From the NCBI RefSeq assembly GCF_004791025.1, contig NZ_SRUO01000017.1, positions 1 to 40,779 of the forward strand: DNA of 40,779 nt. Reading direction: 5' to 3'. The position numbers and the translations under genes are program-made. Below the pieces are notes generated by a model that saw only the letters and a list, made by a program, of their open reading frames with translations, searched no databases and was not told the origin of the DNA. The stretch comes from Mesorhizobium sp. M4B.F.Ca.ET.203.01.1.1 (GTDB taxonomy: Bacteria > Pseudomonadota > Alphaproteobacteria > Rhizobiales > Rhizobiaceae). Below are positions 32,957 through 40,779 of the stretch, piece after piece; the stretch's first letter is position 1; every line of letters starts with the position of its first letter.

Positions 32957-34702
32957 ATGAAGACGCTTCGGGAATTTGGCCGAATGCCCATCGCTCTCAC
33001 TGGGCCGGCCCTTGCCGTGCTTCTCGTGGTATTCGGCATACCAATTGTTCAGCTCTTCCTGACCAGCTTTAACGCACCGGCTTTTTCGACTGGCAACTAT
33101 AAGGCGTTCTTCGGCCAGCCGGCAAATGTGCGCGTTCTCTTCCAGACCATCGAGATTAGTGTAGTAGCCACGGCTATCTGCCTCCTTATCGGCTATCCCA
33201 CGGCCTATCTGATCGTGGCCGCCTCGAAACGGCTACGCATGGCGCTCATTGTGCTCGTCCTGGTGCCCTATCTGACCAGTGGACTGGTCGTGACCTATGC
33301 GTGGATCGTGATCCTTGGCGATGGCGGTCTGATAAACAATCTGCTGGTTGACCACGGCCTTATTTCCAGTCCGCTGCCACTTATCTACAACCGCATGGCC
33401 GTCTATATCGGAATGGTGCACATCATGCTGCCTATGATGATCTTGCCTCTGGTCAGTGCCATGATGGGCATCGACAAATCACTGATGGCGGCGGCTCGCA
33501 GCATGGGCGCGCGACCGGCCACAGCTTTCTGGCGCGTTTTCTTCCCTCTCAGCATGCCGGGCGTGCGCAGCGGCTGCCTGTTGGTTTTTGTGGTCTGCCT
33601 CGGCTTCTACATCGCGCCAGCCGCACTCGGCGGGTTGGGAGACGCCATGCTATCGACCTTCATTGCGTCGCAGGTCCGTAGCTCTTTCGACATGGGACGC
33701 GTCGCTGCCTCGGCCTTTGTCCTCCTGGCAGTCGCCATCGTCGTGCTCTCGATGGTCGGGCTCGATCTCTCAGGTACGTCGCGCCGCACGGCGCAACCAT
33801 CGCTGAAGTCATGGCACCGTCTCGGTGAGTTTTTTATTTCCTATCGGGCGAAGCGCTGGATAGCACAGCTCTACCGCGCAGGTGGCGACGGTCGCTGGCC
33901 GCAGCTAGTCGGCATAATGTTTCTCGCGCTCGTTATGTTCTACCTACTGTTTCCAGAGGTTCTTGTCGTCATCATGTCCTTCAGTGCTGGGAAGTATTTG
34001 CAATTCCCTCCGTCAGGTTTTTCGCTGCAGTGGTATGAATCCTTCTTTGGCGATCCGTCATGGTACGCCGCCGCCTGGATGAGCATCCAGATCGGCTTTA
34101 TGGTTGTCATCCTGTCGACCATCATCGGCACGCTTGCAGCCTTCGGGCTTAACCGCGCCCTTCCGCGCCTGCGCAGCTTCCTGACAATGGCGATGCTGAC
34201 GCCGATCACCTTTCCGGTTATCGTCGTCGGCATAGCGACCTATCTCGGGCTGCTCAAACTCGGGTTGCTCGGTTCGATGACCGGCATTGTCCTGGCGCAT
34301 ACCATCGGCGCTATCGGCTATGTCCTCGTAATCGTATCGGCGTCGCTGGCGAATTTCGACCCGCAGCTGGAGCAGGCAGCTATGAGCATGCGGGCTGGGC
34401 CACTGCAGACCTTCATGAGGGTGACGCTGCCGCTGATTCGGCCGGGTATAATCGGCGGCGCTGTGTTCGCGTTCCTTCACTCCTTTGATGAGGTCGTCAT
34501 TACATCTTTGGTAGGAGGGATCTCGATGCGCACCCTGCCGCTAAAGATGTGGGAAGATATTCGCCACCAAATCGACCCTACCATTGCCGCAGTAGCGACG
34601 CTGTTTATCCTTTTGCCCCTGGTCGTTTTGATGATCCTCTTCGTTGCGGGGTGGAGATCGACCCTGGGCCTTCAGCGCGCGCGTCCAGTACCCGCGGCTT
34701 GA
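32957..34702 (+). CDS. fused PotB-PotC-type ABC permease
   Basis: 581 residues from an ATG at 32957, seven bases after the ATPase stop; the frame is open further upstream inside the ATPase gene but not translated there. Two complete permease domains of about 280 residues each are joined by a basic cytosolic linker (~residues 278-320). Each has about six transmembrane helices and its own EAA coupling loop: AAARSMGARPATAFWRVFFPLSMPG in the first half and QAAMSMRAGPLQTFMRVTLPLIRPG in the second. Polyamine-type importers usually encode these as two proteins. The fusion fixes a heterodimeric pore. No frameshift is needed, and both halves look intact. Confidence 0.92.
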   Translation: MKTLREFGRMPIALTGPALAVLLVVFGIPIVQLFLTSFNAPAFSTGNYKAFFGQPANVRVLFQTIEISVVATAICLLIGYPTAYLIVAASKRLRMALIVLVLVPYLTSGLVVTYAWIVILGDGGLINNLLVDHGLISSPLPLIYNRMAVYIGMVHIMLPMMILPLVSAMMGIDKSLMAAARSMGARPATAFWRVFFPLSMPGVRSGCLLVFVVCLGFYIAPAALGGLGDAMLSTFIASQVRSSFDMGRVAASAFVLLAVAIVVLSMVGLDLSGTSRRTAQPSLKSWHRLGEFFISYRAKRWIAQLYRAGGDGRWPQLVGIMFLALVMFYLLFPEVLVVIMSFSAGKYLQFPPSGFSLQWYESFFGDPSWYAAAWMSIQIGFMVVILSTIIGTLAAFGLNRALPRLRSFLTMAMLTPITFPVIVVGIATYLGLLKLGLLGSMTGIVLAHTIGAIGYVLVIVSASLANFDPQLEQAAMSMRAGPLQTFMRVTLPLIRPGIIGGAVFAFLHSFDEVVITSLVGGISMRTLPLKMWEDIRHQIDPTIAAVATLFILLPLVVLMILFVAGWRSTLGLQRARPVPAA

Positions 34703-34740
34703 CACGGGCTTCAGTGTCAGAGGTGGGTAGCCTCGTTTTG
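34700..34740 (+). terminator. candidate terminator after the fused permease gene
   Basis: TGACAC (34700-34705) pairs with GTGTCA (34714-34719). A second stem, GAGG (34720-34723) with CCTC (34731-34734), is followed by GTTTTG. It is positioned exactly at the end of the transporter operon. Stems are short, so confidence is modest. Confidence 0.4.
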
Positions 34741-35195
34741 TAGGGTGAAACCGCTCTTGGCGGCGATCTAACCCTCGTGGCGACCTGCATCGCAGATCCC
34801 TGTCCTTAAATGCCCGCGATGGGTTGGTCACATGCAAGATGCCTGCGCTAGGGCCTGGCAAAGCGTCGAATAGCGGTCCACCTTTCGAGGAGCCAACTCA
34901 ACGCCAGCGCATCCCATGGGCCACGTCTTCTGTCATCTGAAAACGCGATGGTACCGTTCGCGACTCTATGTTGGCGCATCCAACGCCAAGTGGCGCATAC
35001 TTTAGGGGCAGTGTTCCAGCTGCATCCGCCCCGTCAACGCAGAGTGAAGTGTAGTGCATATAAGAGACGTCCTCTCGCCTGGTATTGAGGCATTTTTCTG
35101 TGACGACCCGATTGCTATCCGGACCGGCCTGACTCAGGACGAAGTTCATCTATGTTGGTGAATTGGTAACGACCGAGTTCACATGCATCCGCGTT
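34741..35195. other. intergenic stretch before the sox2 region
   Basis: About 450 bp with no convincing gene. Open frames on both strands have no recognisable content. No GbdR-like inverted repeat equal to that before sox1 was found here. Confidence 0.3.
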
Positions 35196-35339
35196 TTCTA
35201 TGAACTGTCTTTGAAGCTCCGGAAGGGACAGCACGGAATGCCAAACCTCTTCGATTCTGACTCCCAGGATCGCGCCGTCACAAGACATGGACGCGCAATA
35301 CTACCCTTCCTCAACTACGACACACGACGCTTCCCTTTC
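35196..35339 (+). pseudogene. fossil soxB fragment upstream of soxB2
   Basis: An open frame contains, in order, FYELSLKLRKG, NLFDSDSQDRAV and LPFLNYDTRRFP. These align with FYEFSMKLWEG, NLFHTDAQRDAF and VPFLNYENARFP of soxB1, with two deletions between the blocks. It resembles soxB1 more than the neighbouring soxB2, whose corresponding blocks are clearly different. There is no flavin-binding motif or soxB start, so it is non-functional. Confidence 0.6.
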
Positions 35340-35438
35340 CCGGCATCGCAATCTCCGAACCCTTCCGTATCTTCGAGCAAGGTGCGGAAGCCTTCTGCAG
35401 GTTCGCCCGCCTCCTCTTCGTCAAAATAAGGGAACCGT

Positions 35439-36695
35439 ATGCCCGGCTATTCGGTTTTTTCCATCCTACGCAATGGCCTTTCCGGCGACAGGTACTGGCG
35501 GCGCGCCTGGCGCGCACCCAATCCGAAGCCGGCCTATGATGTTGTGATTGTGGGCGGCGGCGGGCACGGCTTGGCGGCCGCTTTCTATCTCGCCGAGAAC
35601 CACGGCATCCGCAACGTCGCCGTGCTGGAGAAGGGCTATGTCGGCGGCGGCAATGTCGGCCGAAACACCACGGTCATCCGCTCCAACTACCTGCTCGACG
35701 GCAACACCCAGTTTTACGAATTCTCTATGAAGCTCTGGGAAGGCATGTCGCAGGCGCTGAATTTCAACGTCATGTTCTCGCAGCGAGGCATGCTCATCAC
35801 GGCCCATTCGGCCGACCAGCTCGATAGCTTCGGCTTCCGCGCCAACATCATGCGGCTGAACGGCATCGACGCCGACATTCTCCACCGAGATGAGGTGCGG
35901 CGGCTCGTCCCCTACCTCGATTTCTCCGATAAGGCGCGTGCCCCGATCCATGGCGCGATCTTCCAAGGTCGCGCCGGCACGGCACGTCACGACGCGGTGG
36001 CCTGGGGCTACGCGCGCGCCGCCGACGCCCATGGCGTCGACATCATCCAGGGCTGCGAGGTGACGGGTTTCGTTCGTGACGGCGAGCGCATCGTTGGAGT
36101 TGATACGAAGAGGGGCCGGATCCAGGCCGGGAAAGTAGGGCTTGCAGTGGCGGGTCACACCTCACTGCTCGGCCGGAAGGCGGGCCTTGAACTGCCGATC
36201 GAGAGCCATGTCTTGCAGGCTTTTGTCACAGAGCCGATCAAGCCCCTGGTCCACCACATCGTGGCCCACGGGACCGAGCATTTCTACGTTAGCCAATCCG
36301 ACAAGGGTGGGCTGGTGTTCGGCGGCGGGCTGGACGGCTACAATTCCTATGCCCAACGCGGCAATCTCGGCATGGTACGTGAAGTCGCGGAGGCAGCGGT
36401 CGCGCTGATGCCCTGCATTTCCCGCCTGCGCATTCTGCGCCACTGGGGCGGGGTGATGGACATGACGCCGGACGGCAGCCCTATCATCTGCCCTACGCCA
36501 ATCGACGGGCTCTACCTAAACGGTGGCTGGTGCTATGGCGGCTTCAAGGCCACCCCGGCCTCAGGATGGTGCTTCGCGCATACCATCGCCACCGGAAAGG
36601 CGCATCCGCTGAGCGCCGGCTACAGCCTGGACCGTTTCCGCACCGGCCGCACGATCGACGAGGCCGGCATCGGGCCGTTCGCCTGGCTGCAATAA
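35439..36695 (+). CDS. soxB: sarcosine oxidase subunit beta (copy 2)
   Basis: 418 residues, ATG at 35439 after AAGGGAA. The N-terminus (FSILRNGLSGDRYWRRAWRAPNPKPAYD) and dinucleotide motif (VVIVGGGGHGLAAAFYLAENHG, ~35-56) match the beta subunit family, and GNVGRNTTVIRSNYLL follows. His184 in GTARHDAVAWGYARAAD is the likely covalent FMN histidine. GGVMDMTPDGSPIICPTPIDGLYLNGGWCYGGFKATPASG closes the protein. It differs clearly from copy 1 in several blocks (for example ITAHSADQLDSFGFRANI), so the two operons are diverged paralogues, not a recent duplication. No dedicated regulator adjoins this copy. Confidence 0.95.
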   Translation: MPGYSVFSILRNGLSGDRYWRRAWRAPNPKPAYDVVIVGGGGHGLAAAFYLAENHGIRNVAVLEKGYVGGGNVGRNTTVIRSNYLLDGNTQFYEFSMKLWEGMSQALNFNVMFSQRGMLITAHSADQLDSFGFRANIMRLNGIDADILHRDEVRRLVPYLDFSDKARAPIHGAIFQGRAGTARHDAVAWGYARAADAHGVDIIQGCEVTGFVRDGERIVGVDTKRGRIQAGKVGLAVAGHTSLLGRKAGLELPIESHVLQAFVTEPIKPLVHHIVAHGTEHFYVSQSDKGGLVFGGGLDGYNSYAQRGNLGMVREVAEAAVALMPCISRLRILRHWGGVMDMTPDGSPIICPTPIDGLYLNGGWCYGGFKATPASGWCFAHTIATGKAHPLSAGYSLDRFRTGRTIDEAGIGPFAWLQ

Positions 36696-36712
36696 CCGAG
36701 AGACCCAAGACC

Positions 36713-36979
36713 ATGCTACGCATCGAATGTCCCTACTGCGGTCCGCGCGACCACGACGAGTTCCGCTACGGCGGTGACGCGTCGGTCATCCGTCCTGTCC
36801 ACGACGACGCGGATTTCGAGGCTTGGTACCGATACGTCTTCGTGCGCGAGAACCCGGCCGGACCGCATCGCGAGTATTGGCAGCACGTGATAGGGTGCCG
36901 TCAATGGTTGGTGGTCGGGCGCGATACACGCAACCATGAGATCGCCTCAGTCCGCTCCGCGCGGGAGGCACGCGCATGA
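36713..36979 (+). CDS. soxD: sarcosine oxidase subunit delta (copy 2), zinc site intact
   Basis: 88 residues from the ATG at 36713, 17 bp after soxB2; the stop overlaps the soxA2 start (ATGA). The full zinc ligand set of delta subunits is present: Cys6 and Cys9 in ECPYCGPRD, His58 and Cys62 in QHVIGC. DEFRYGGDASVIRP, RYVFVRENPAGPHREYW and LVVGRDTRNHEI are conserved. An upstream extension of the same frame into soxB2 is a shadow. It contrasts with copy 1, which has lost three of the four ligands. Confidence 0.93.
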   Translation: MLRIECPYCGPRDHDEFRYGGDASVIRPVHDDADFEAWYRYVFVRENPAGPHREYWQHVIGCRQWLVVGRDTRNHEIASVRSAREARA

Positions 36980-39900
36980 GGCGGCTTCACGAAGGCGGCC
37001 GGATCGACCGATCGCGACCGATGGAATTCATCTTTGATGGCAAGGCTTTAGCTGGGTACCGAGGCGATACGCTCGCTTCGGCGCTACTGGCGAACGGATT
37101 CGGCCTGGTCGGCCGCAGCTTCAAGTACCACCGGCCCCGCGGGATCTATTCTGCAGGGCCGGAGGAGCCGAATGCGCTCGTGACGGTGGGGGCGAGGGGG
37201 CGCCGCGAGCCGAACCTACCAGCTACCACGGTGGAACTGGCCGACGGGCTGGTTGCCGAGAGCCAGAACCGCTGGCCGTCGTTGAAGTTCGACATCCAAA
37301 GCGTGAACGGACTGTTCGCGCCTTTTCTGTCGGCCGGTTTTTACTACAAGACTTTCATGGGCCCGACGCGGCGGGCATGGATGGTCTATGAGCATTTCAT
37401 CCGCAATGCCGCCGGGCTCGGCCGAGCGGGCGAGGAGCCAGATCCGGATCGGTACGAGGTGCGCAATCTCTTCGCCGATGTGGCCGTGATCGGGGCCGGA
37501 CCTGCGGGGCTTTCAGCGGCACTGGCGGCGGGCGAGGCGGGCGCCAAGGTGGTCCTCGTAGAGCAGGATTTTTTGGCTGGCGGTACGCTTTTGTCGGAGC
37601 CGGCGGACGGCGAGGCCCGGGCTTGGCTTTCCGTAACGCTCGCACGGCTCGCCCACATGCCGAATGTTTCGATGATGACGCGCACCACCGCGTTTGGTGC
37701 CTATGACAGCAATGTGCTCGGGCTCGTGGAGCGGCACGGCTCAGGAACCGCCGATCCGGCAAAAGGCGAGGCGCGCCAGATGGTCGCGCTTTTGCGCGCG
37801 AAAACGATGGTCTACGCTACGGGCTCGATCGAGCGGCCGCTTACCTTCGCCAACAATGACCGGCCCGGCATCATGCTGGCCTCCGCGGCGCGGACCTATC
37901 TGAACCGCTTTGCCGTACTTGCGGGTACGAGGGTGATGGTCGCAACCGACAACGACAGCGCCTATTCCGCAGCCTTTGATCTTGCGGCAGCCGGGGCCGA
38001 AGTGACGATAGCCGACGGCCGCGCGGAACCGACACATGAACGATTGGAACAGTCGCGCCACTGGGGCATTGCCGTCCGTAGGAAGTCGCTAATCTCCAAT
38101 GCTTTGGGGCGTCATGCCGTACGCGCTGTTACGCTTTCCGAACCGGGCGGTACGATTACCTTGAAATGCGACCTGGTCGTGGTCTCGGGCGGTTGGTCGC
38201 CGACGGTGCATCTGACCTGCCATCTTGGGGTAAGGCCCGTATATCGCGAGGACATAAAGGATTTCGTTCCCGGAAAGCTCGGAGCGGGGCAGTTCGTCGC
38301 CGGCGCCGTGACAGGAGGCTTCATCACAGCCGGTGCCATCGAGGAGGGGCATCGTGCGGGGGCCGAAGCAGCTGCGTTCTGCGGCGCAACGAAATCAGTC
38401 CAGCCGCCCTTCAGCCTCGATCTTGCTGAGATCAACGCGGGACCTAATGGTAGCCATTTCGTCACCTCGCCTCGCTCGGGACCTCTCCCCCACTTCGTGG
38501 GGGGAAAGGACGGTAGCCCTGCCAGACGGCCGCAGGATTCTCTCCCCACTCGATCGGGTGAGAGATGGTTCGGGAACCGAAAGGCGGAACTTACCAAAGG
38601 CAAGGCCTTCATCGACCTGCAGATGGACGTAACCGTCAGTGACGTCGCGCTGGCGCATCGTGAGGGATACGAGTCGGTCGAACATCTGAAGCGATATACG
38701 ACGCTCGGAATGGGCGCCGACCAGGGCAAGACAAGCAATGTCATCGCGATTTCCGCCATGGCCGGTCTGCGCGGGATGGCGGTTCCGGACGTTGGCACGA
38801 CTACATTTCGGCCTCCCTATACCCCAGTCGCCGTCGGAGCGCTGGCTGGGCGCAGCCAGCGCCATCTTTACAAGCCGTTCCGGCGCACGCCAATGCATGA
38901 CTGGCATGTCGCTAACGGCGCGCAGATGCTGGAGACGGGCGTCTGGATGCGGCCCTCGTTTTACCTTGCTTCCGGCCGCGATGTTGACCAGGCCTATCCC
39001 GCCGAAATGCGAATGGTACGCGAGGCGGCCGGCCTGATGGACATTTCCACGCTAGGGAAGATCGACGTCCAGGGGCCGGACGCGGCTGAATTCCTCGACC
39101 GAGTCTATGTTAACGGTTTTGCCAAGCTGCCGATCGGCCGCGCGCGCTACGGCATCATGCTGCGCGACGACGGCATCGTCTTCGATGATGGCACAACGAT
39201 GCGGCTCAGCGAGCGGCATTTTTTTATGACGACATCGACCGCGAAGGCCGCGGACGTGATGTCCCGGCTCGAATTCCTGCTCGATACCGCCTGGCCGGGC
39301 CTGCGTGTTTCGGTAACTTCGGTCACCGACGAATGGGCGGCGATGTCCGTGGCCGGTCCAACGAGTCGGGAAATCCTCGCCGCCGCGTTCCCCGATCTGA
39401 ACGTTTCCAATGAAGCGTTGCCGCATATGGGTTTTCTTGAAGGTCGATATAGGGACAAGCCCCTGCGCATCATTCGTCTCAGCTTTTCGGGCGAGCGGGC
39501 TTACGAGATCTATACCGGTGCTAGCGTCGGCAAGGAAATGTGGTGCCGGTTGATCGAGGCCGGCACGCCTTTCGGCCAAAAGCCTTACGGGGTCGAGGCT
39601 CTGGGCGCCTTGCGCGTCGAGAAAGGCCATGTCGCTGGGCCGGAGATCGACGGCAGGACGACGCTCGACGACCTCGGACTCAGCCGCATGGCGGGTAAGC
39701 GCAGCGGCTATGTAGGCGATGTGCTTGGCCGCCGTGAAGCTCTCAGTGACCCGGCGAGGCCGCGGCTGGTCGGACTACGCTGCCTTGAGCCGGGCAAGAG
39801 GTTGAGCGGAGGCGCTATTCTATTCAGGCCTGGCGAGCGGATGCACGGCCATGGTCTCGGCCGGATCACCTCGGTGACCTACAGCCCCACGCTCGACGCC

Positions 39901-40047
39901 TCGGTTGGGCTCGCTTTGATTGCCCGAAATGCCGCGGAGGAGGGCGCTGAGATCGTCGCTGCCTATCCCATGAAGGGCCAGACGGTTCGAGCCCGGATAG
40001 TCTCGCCTATTTTCCTCGACCCGAAGGGTGAGCGACTCCATGGCTGA
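36976..40047 (+). CDS. soxA: sarcosine oxidase subunit alpha (copy 2) with in-frame repeat insertion
   Basis: 1023 residues, 46 more than copy 1. It has the ferredoxin-fold start (GDTLASALLANGFGLVGRSFKYHRPRG), the FAD/NAD motif (VAVIGAGPAGLSAALAAGEAG, ~169-189), the flavoprotein core and the GcvT-like folate domain (STLGKIDVQGPDAAEFLDRVY, SFSGERAYEIYTG, ALGALRVEKGHVAGPE). The extra residues lie at about 490-536, between the flavoprotein core and the conserved FIDLQMDVTVSDVALAHREGYESVEHLKRYTTLGM. They are encoded by a palindromic, intergenic-type repeat. The insertion keeps the frame and lies in the linker where copy 1 has variable sequence, so the enzyme may tolerate it. Coupled to soxD2 and soxG2 by overlaps. 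Confidence 0.94.
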   Translation: MRRLHEGGRIDRSRPMEFIFDGKALAGYRGDTLASALLANGFGLVGRSFKYHRPRGIYSAGPEEPNALVTVGARGRREPNLPATTVELADGLVAESQNRWPSLKFDIQSVNGLFAPFLSAGFYYKTFMGPTRRAWMVYEHFIRNAAGLGRAGEEPDPDRYEVRNLFADVAVIGAGPAGLSAALAAGEAGAKVVLVEQDFLAGGTLLSEPADGEARAWLSVTLARLAHMPNVSMMTRTTAFGAYDSNVLGLVERHGSGTADPAKGEARQMVALLRAKTMVYATGSIERPLTFANNDRPGIMLASAARTYLNRFAVLAGTRVMVATDNDSAYSAAFDLAAAGAEVTIADGRAEPTHERLEQSRHWGIAVRRKSLISNALGRHAVRAVTLSEPGGTITLKCDLVVVSGGWSPTVHLTCHLGVRPVYREDIKDFVPGKLGAGQFVAGAVTGGFITAGAIEEGHRAGAEAAAFCGATKSVQPPFSLDLAEINAGPNGSHFVTSPRSGPLPHFVGGKDGSPARRPQDSLPTRSGERWFGNRKAELTKGKAFIDLQMDVTVSDVALAHREGYESVEHLKRYTTLGMGADQGKTSNVIAISAMAGLRGMAVPDVGTTTFRPPYTPVAVGALAGRSQRHLYKPFRRTPMHDWHVANGAQMLETGVWMRPSFYLASGRDVDQAYPAEMRMVREAAGLMDISTLGKIDVQGPDAAEFLDRVYVNGFAKLPIGRARYGIMLRDDGIVFDDGTTMRLSERHFFMTTSTAKAADVMSRLEFLLDTAWPGLRVSVTSVTDEWAAMSVAGPTSREILAAAFPDLNVSNEALPHMGFLEGRYRDKPLRIIRLSFSGERAYEIYTGASVGKEMWCRLIEAGTPFGQKPYGVEALGALRVEKGHVAGPEIDGRTTLDDLGLSRMAGKRSGYVGDVLGRREALSDPARPRLVGLRCLEPGKRLSGGAILFRPGERMHGHGLGRITSVTYSPTLDASVGLALIARNAAEEGAEIVAAYPMKGQTVRARIVSPIFLDPKGERLHG
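38450..38578 (+). repeat. palindromic repeat element inside soxA2
   Basis: The stretch contains two imperfect hairpins. CCCCCAC-TTC-GTGGGGG (38487-38503) is flanked by CCTCT/AAAGG. A second pairs CTCTCCCC with GGGTGAGAG around 38540-38564. The style (CTCTCCCC...GGGGAGAG) is that of short intergenic palindromic repeats common in rhizobial genomes. The reading frame passes through without a stop, giving a Ser/Pro/Arg/Gly-rich peptide of about 43 residues absent from SoxA1. Confidence 0.65.
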
Positions 40048-40573
40048 TGGTTCGAACATGGGCGGGTTTGAGATGGCGGCCTATGACTGCTCGATCCTGC
40101 AATTCGAGGGTTGGGACGGCGCAATGGCAAAATTTGAGGTGGTACTGAATAGGATACTGGGCGAGCCTTTGCCGAACAAGGTCGGCGACACTGCTCGTCA
40201 TGACGATAGGCTCGTCATTCGGATCGCGCCGCGCCGGTTTTGGCTGCTTTGCGACGGCCCGCCGCCTGTGATCGACGTCGACGCGGAATTCGGCTGCACA
40301 CTCCCGCTCGGCGAGGGCAGGATTCGGCTCCGGCTGTCTGGCAGGGGCCTCAAACAGGTGCTGGAGCGGTGTGTCGCGGCGGATTGGGAGACACTGGGAG
40401 ATGGACGGGCAATCCAGACGGGCCTCGATCATATGCCGGTGCTGCTGCTGCGCAGGAGCGGGTTCGAATGCGACCTCCTTGTCCCGCGCAGCCTTAGCAA
40501 GGGGCTGATGGATTGGATTGCCGACGCCTCCGCATCGGACCGGTACCTGACTCCCTCGAACGGGTCGACCTAG
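40040..40573 (+). CDS. soxG: sarcosine oxidase subunit gamma (copy 2)
   Basis: 177 residues from the ATG at 40040, which overlaps the soxA2 stop; AAGGG at 40024-40028 precedes it, and a GTG at 40028 is an alternative. The sequence is less conserved than copy 1 but has the same layout. RLVIRIAPRRFWLLCDGPPPVID corresponds to the W-T/C-P-D-QW block, followed by the EFGCTLPLGEGRIRLRLSG strand region and a C-terminal QTGLDHMPVLLLRRSGFECDLLVPRSLSKGLMDWI. It completes the second soxBDAG operon. Confidence 0.88.
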   Translation: MADGSNMGGFEMAAYDCSILQFEGWDGAMAKFEVVLNRILGEPLPNKVGDTARHDDRLVIRIAPRRFWLLCDGPPPVIDVDAEFGCTLPLGEGRIRLRLSGRGLKQVLERCVAADWETLGDGRAIQTGLDHMPVLLLRRSGFECDLLVPRSLSKGLMDWIADASASDRYLTPSNGST

Positions 40574-40682
40574 GCTGCCCACTTAGCCAAGTACGATCGG
40601 ATTCAAAGGCGCACTTGAAGAAAGCAAAACCAATTGATCGCCTCCTGCGATCGACATTTACCAAGATAGGAGAAAGCTGCTC

Positions 40683-40779
40683 ATGCCCACCTCTAGGCAA
40701 CAGGAACGCGTACCTGCATTTAGTCAGCAGGAATACCGCGAGCGCACTGCTCGGCTGCGAAAGCAAATGGCGGCGCGCG
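40683..40779 (+). CDS. N-terminus of a creatinase-like M24-family gene (partial)
   Basis: An ATG at 40683 with AGGAG at 40668-40672 opens a frame that runs off the right edge after 32 codons. The segment FSQQEYRERTARLRKQMAAR matches the first helix of the creatinase/M24 N-terminal domain; Pseudomonas creatinase has FSAQEY and ARLR at equivalent places. It follows soxG2 by 109 bp in the same direction. A creatine amidinohydrolase would supply sarcosine to the sarcosine oxidase. With so few residues, related M24 enzymes (ectoine hydrolase, Xaa-Pro dipeptidase-like) remain possible. Confidence 0.65.
   Translation, partial: MPTSRQQERVPAFSQQEYRERTARLRKQMAAR

Noticed and set aside
36530..36712. 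Upstream extension of the soxD2 frame
   Set aside because: It overlaps conserved soxB2 sequence; the ATG at 36713 gives the normal delta-subunit length.
1..40779. CRISPR arrays, tRNA or rRNA genes, tRNA-associated attachment sites
   Set aside because: No regularly spaced repeats and no tRNA T-loop or rRNA-like segments outside coding sequence; the GGTTCGAA-like string near 40460 lies inside soxG2.

Overview
The window looks like an accessory region (chromosomal island or plasmid) of an alphaproteobacterium of the Rhizobiales, probably Mesorhizobium-like. This rests on high GC content, on the gene families (GlxA-type AraC regulator, soxBDAG heterotetrameric sarcosine oxidase, many ABC importers, IclR control), and on decayed rhizobial-type IS5, IS110 and IS91 elements. 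The organism is inferred from style and gene content only; no rRNA or tRNA is present. The content is almost entirely uptake and catabolism of small nitrogen compounds.

Layout. 1-200: 3' end of an unidentified gene. 498-6676: a GbdR-like GlxA/AraC regulator divergent from a first sarcosine oxidase operon, soxB1-D1-A1-G1. 6769-9375: an IclR regulator divergent from an amidase, with a TTGCAAC-type operator candidate between them. 9648-19465: a complete oligopeptide/dipeptide ABC importer (two ATPases, binding protein, two permeases). It is preceded by a short coupled upstream ORF and followed by a large cytosolic Asp-box (BNR) propeller protein and a 48-residue single-span membrane microprotein. 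19847-22978: a FecBCD-type importer (permease, ATPase, binding protein). 23100-25430: transposon debris (a broken IS5-family transposase, an IS110 remnant, an IS91 fragment). 25716-28751: a trio resembling EutD/EutA/EutE (DoeA/DoeB) of ectoine degradation: a creatinase-like M24 hydrolase, an Asp/Glu racemase-family protein with a C-terminal frameshift, and an aspartoacylase-family deacylase. 28800-30532: an IS91 pseudogene and the C-terminal fossil of an M20 amidohydrolase. 30596-34702: a polyamine-type ABC importer whose two permeases are fused into one protein. 35196-35339: a fossil soxB fragment. 35439-40573: a second sarcosine oxidase operon, soxB2-D2-A2-G2. The window ends in the first codons of a creatinase-like M24 gene at 40683.

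How the parts may work together (inference). Importers bring in peptides, opine/polyamine-like or betaine-like compounds. Amidase, M24 and M20/aspartoacylase enzymes release acyl or amidino groups. The two sarcosine oxidases then demethylate N-methyl amino acids; the creatinase-like gene next to sox2 suggests creatine to sarcosine to glycine. A ~60 bp element with the invariant core CATCT-N7-AGATG followed 20-21 bp later by TTGAC occurs three times, at 9649, 25547 and 30125. It lies in front of the oligopeptide transporter, the M24 trio and the M20/polyamine-transporter block. It is the best candidate here for an unrecognised shared control element. Other notable points are the loss of zinc ligands in SoxD1, a palindromic repeat inserted in frame in soxA2, and the Asp-box protein plus microprotein appended to the peptide transporter operon.
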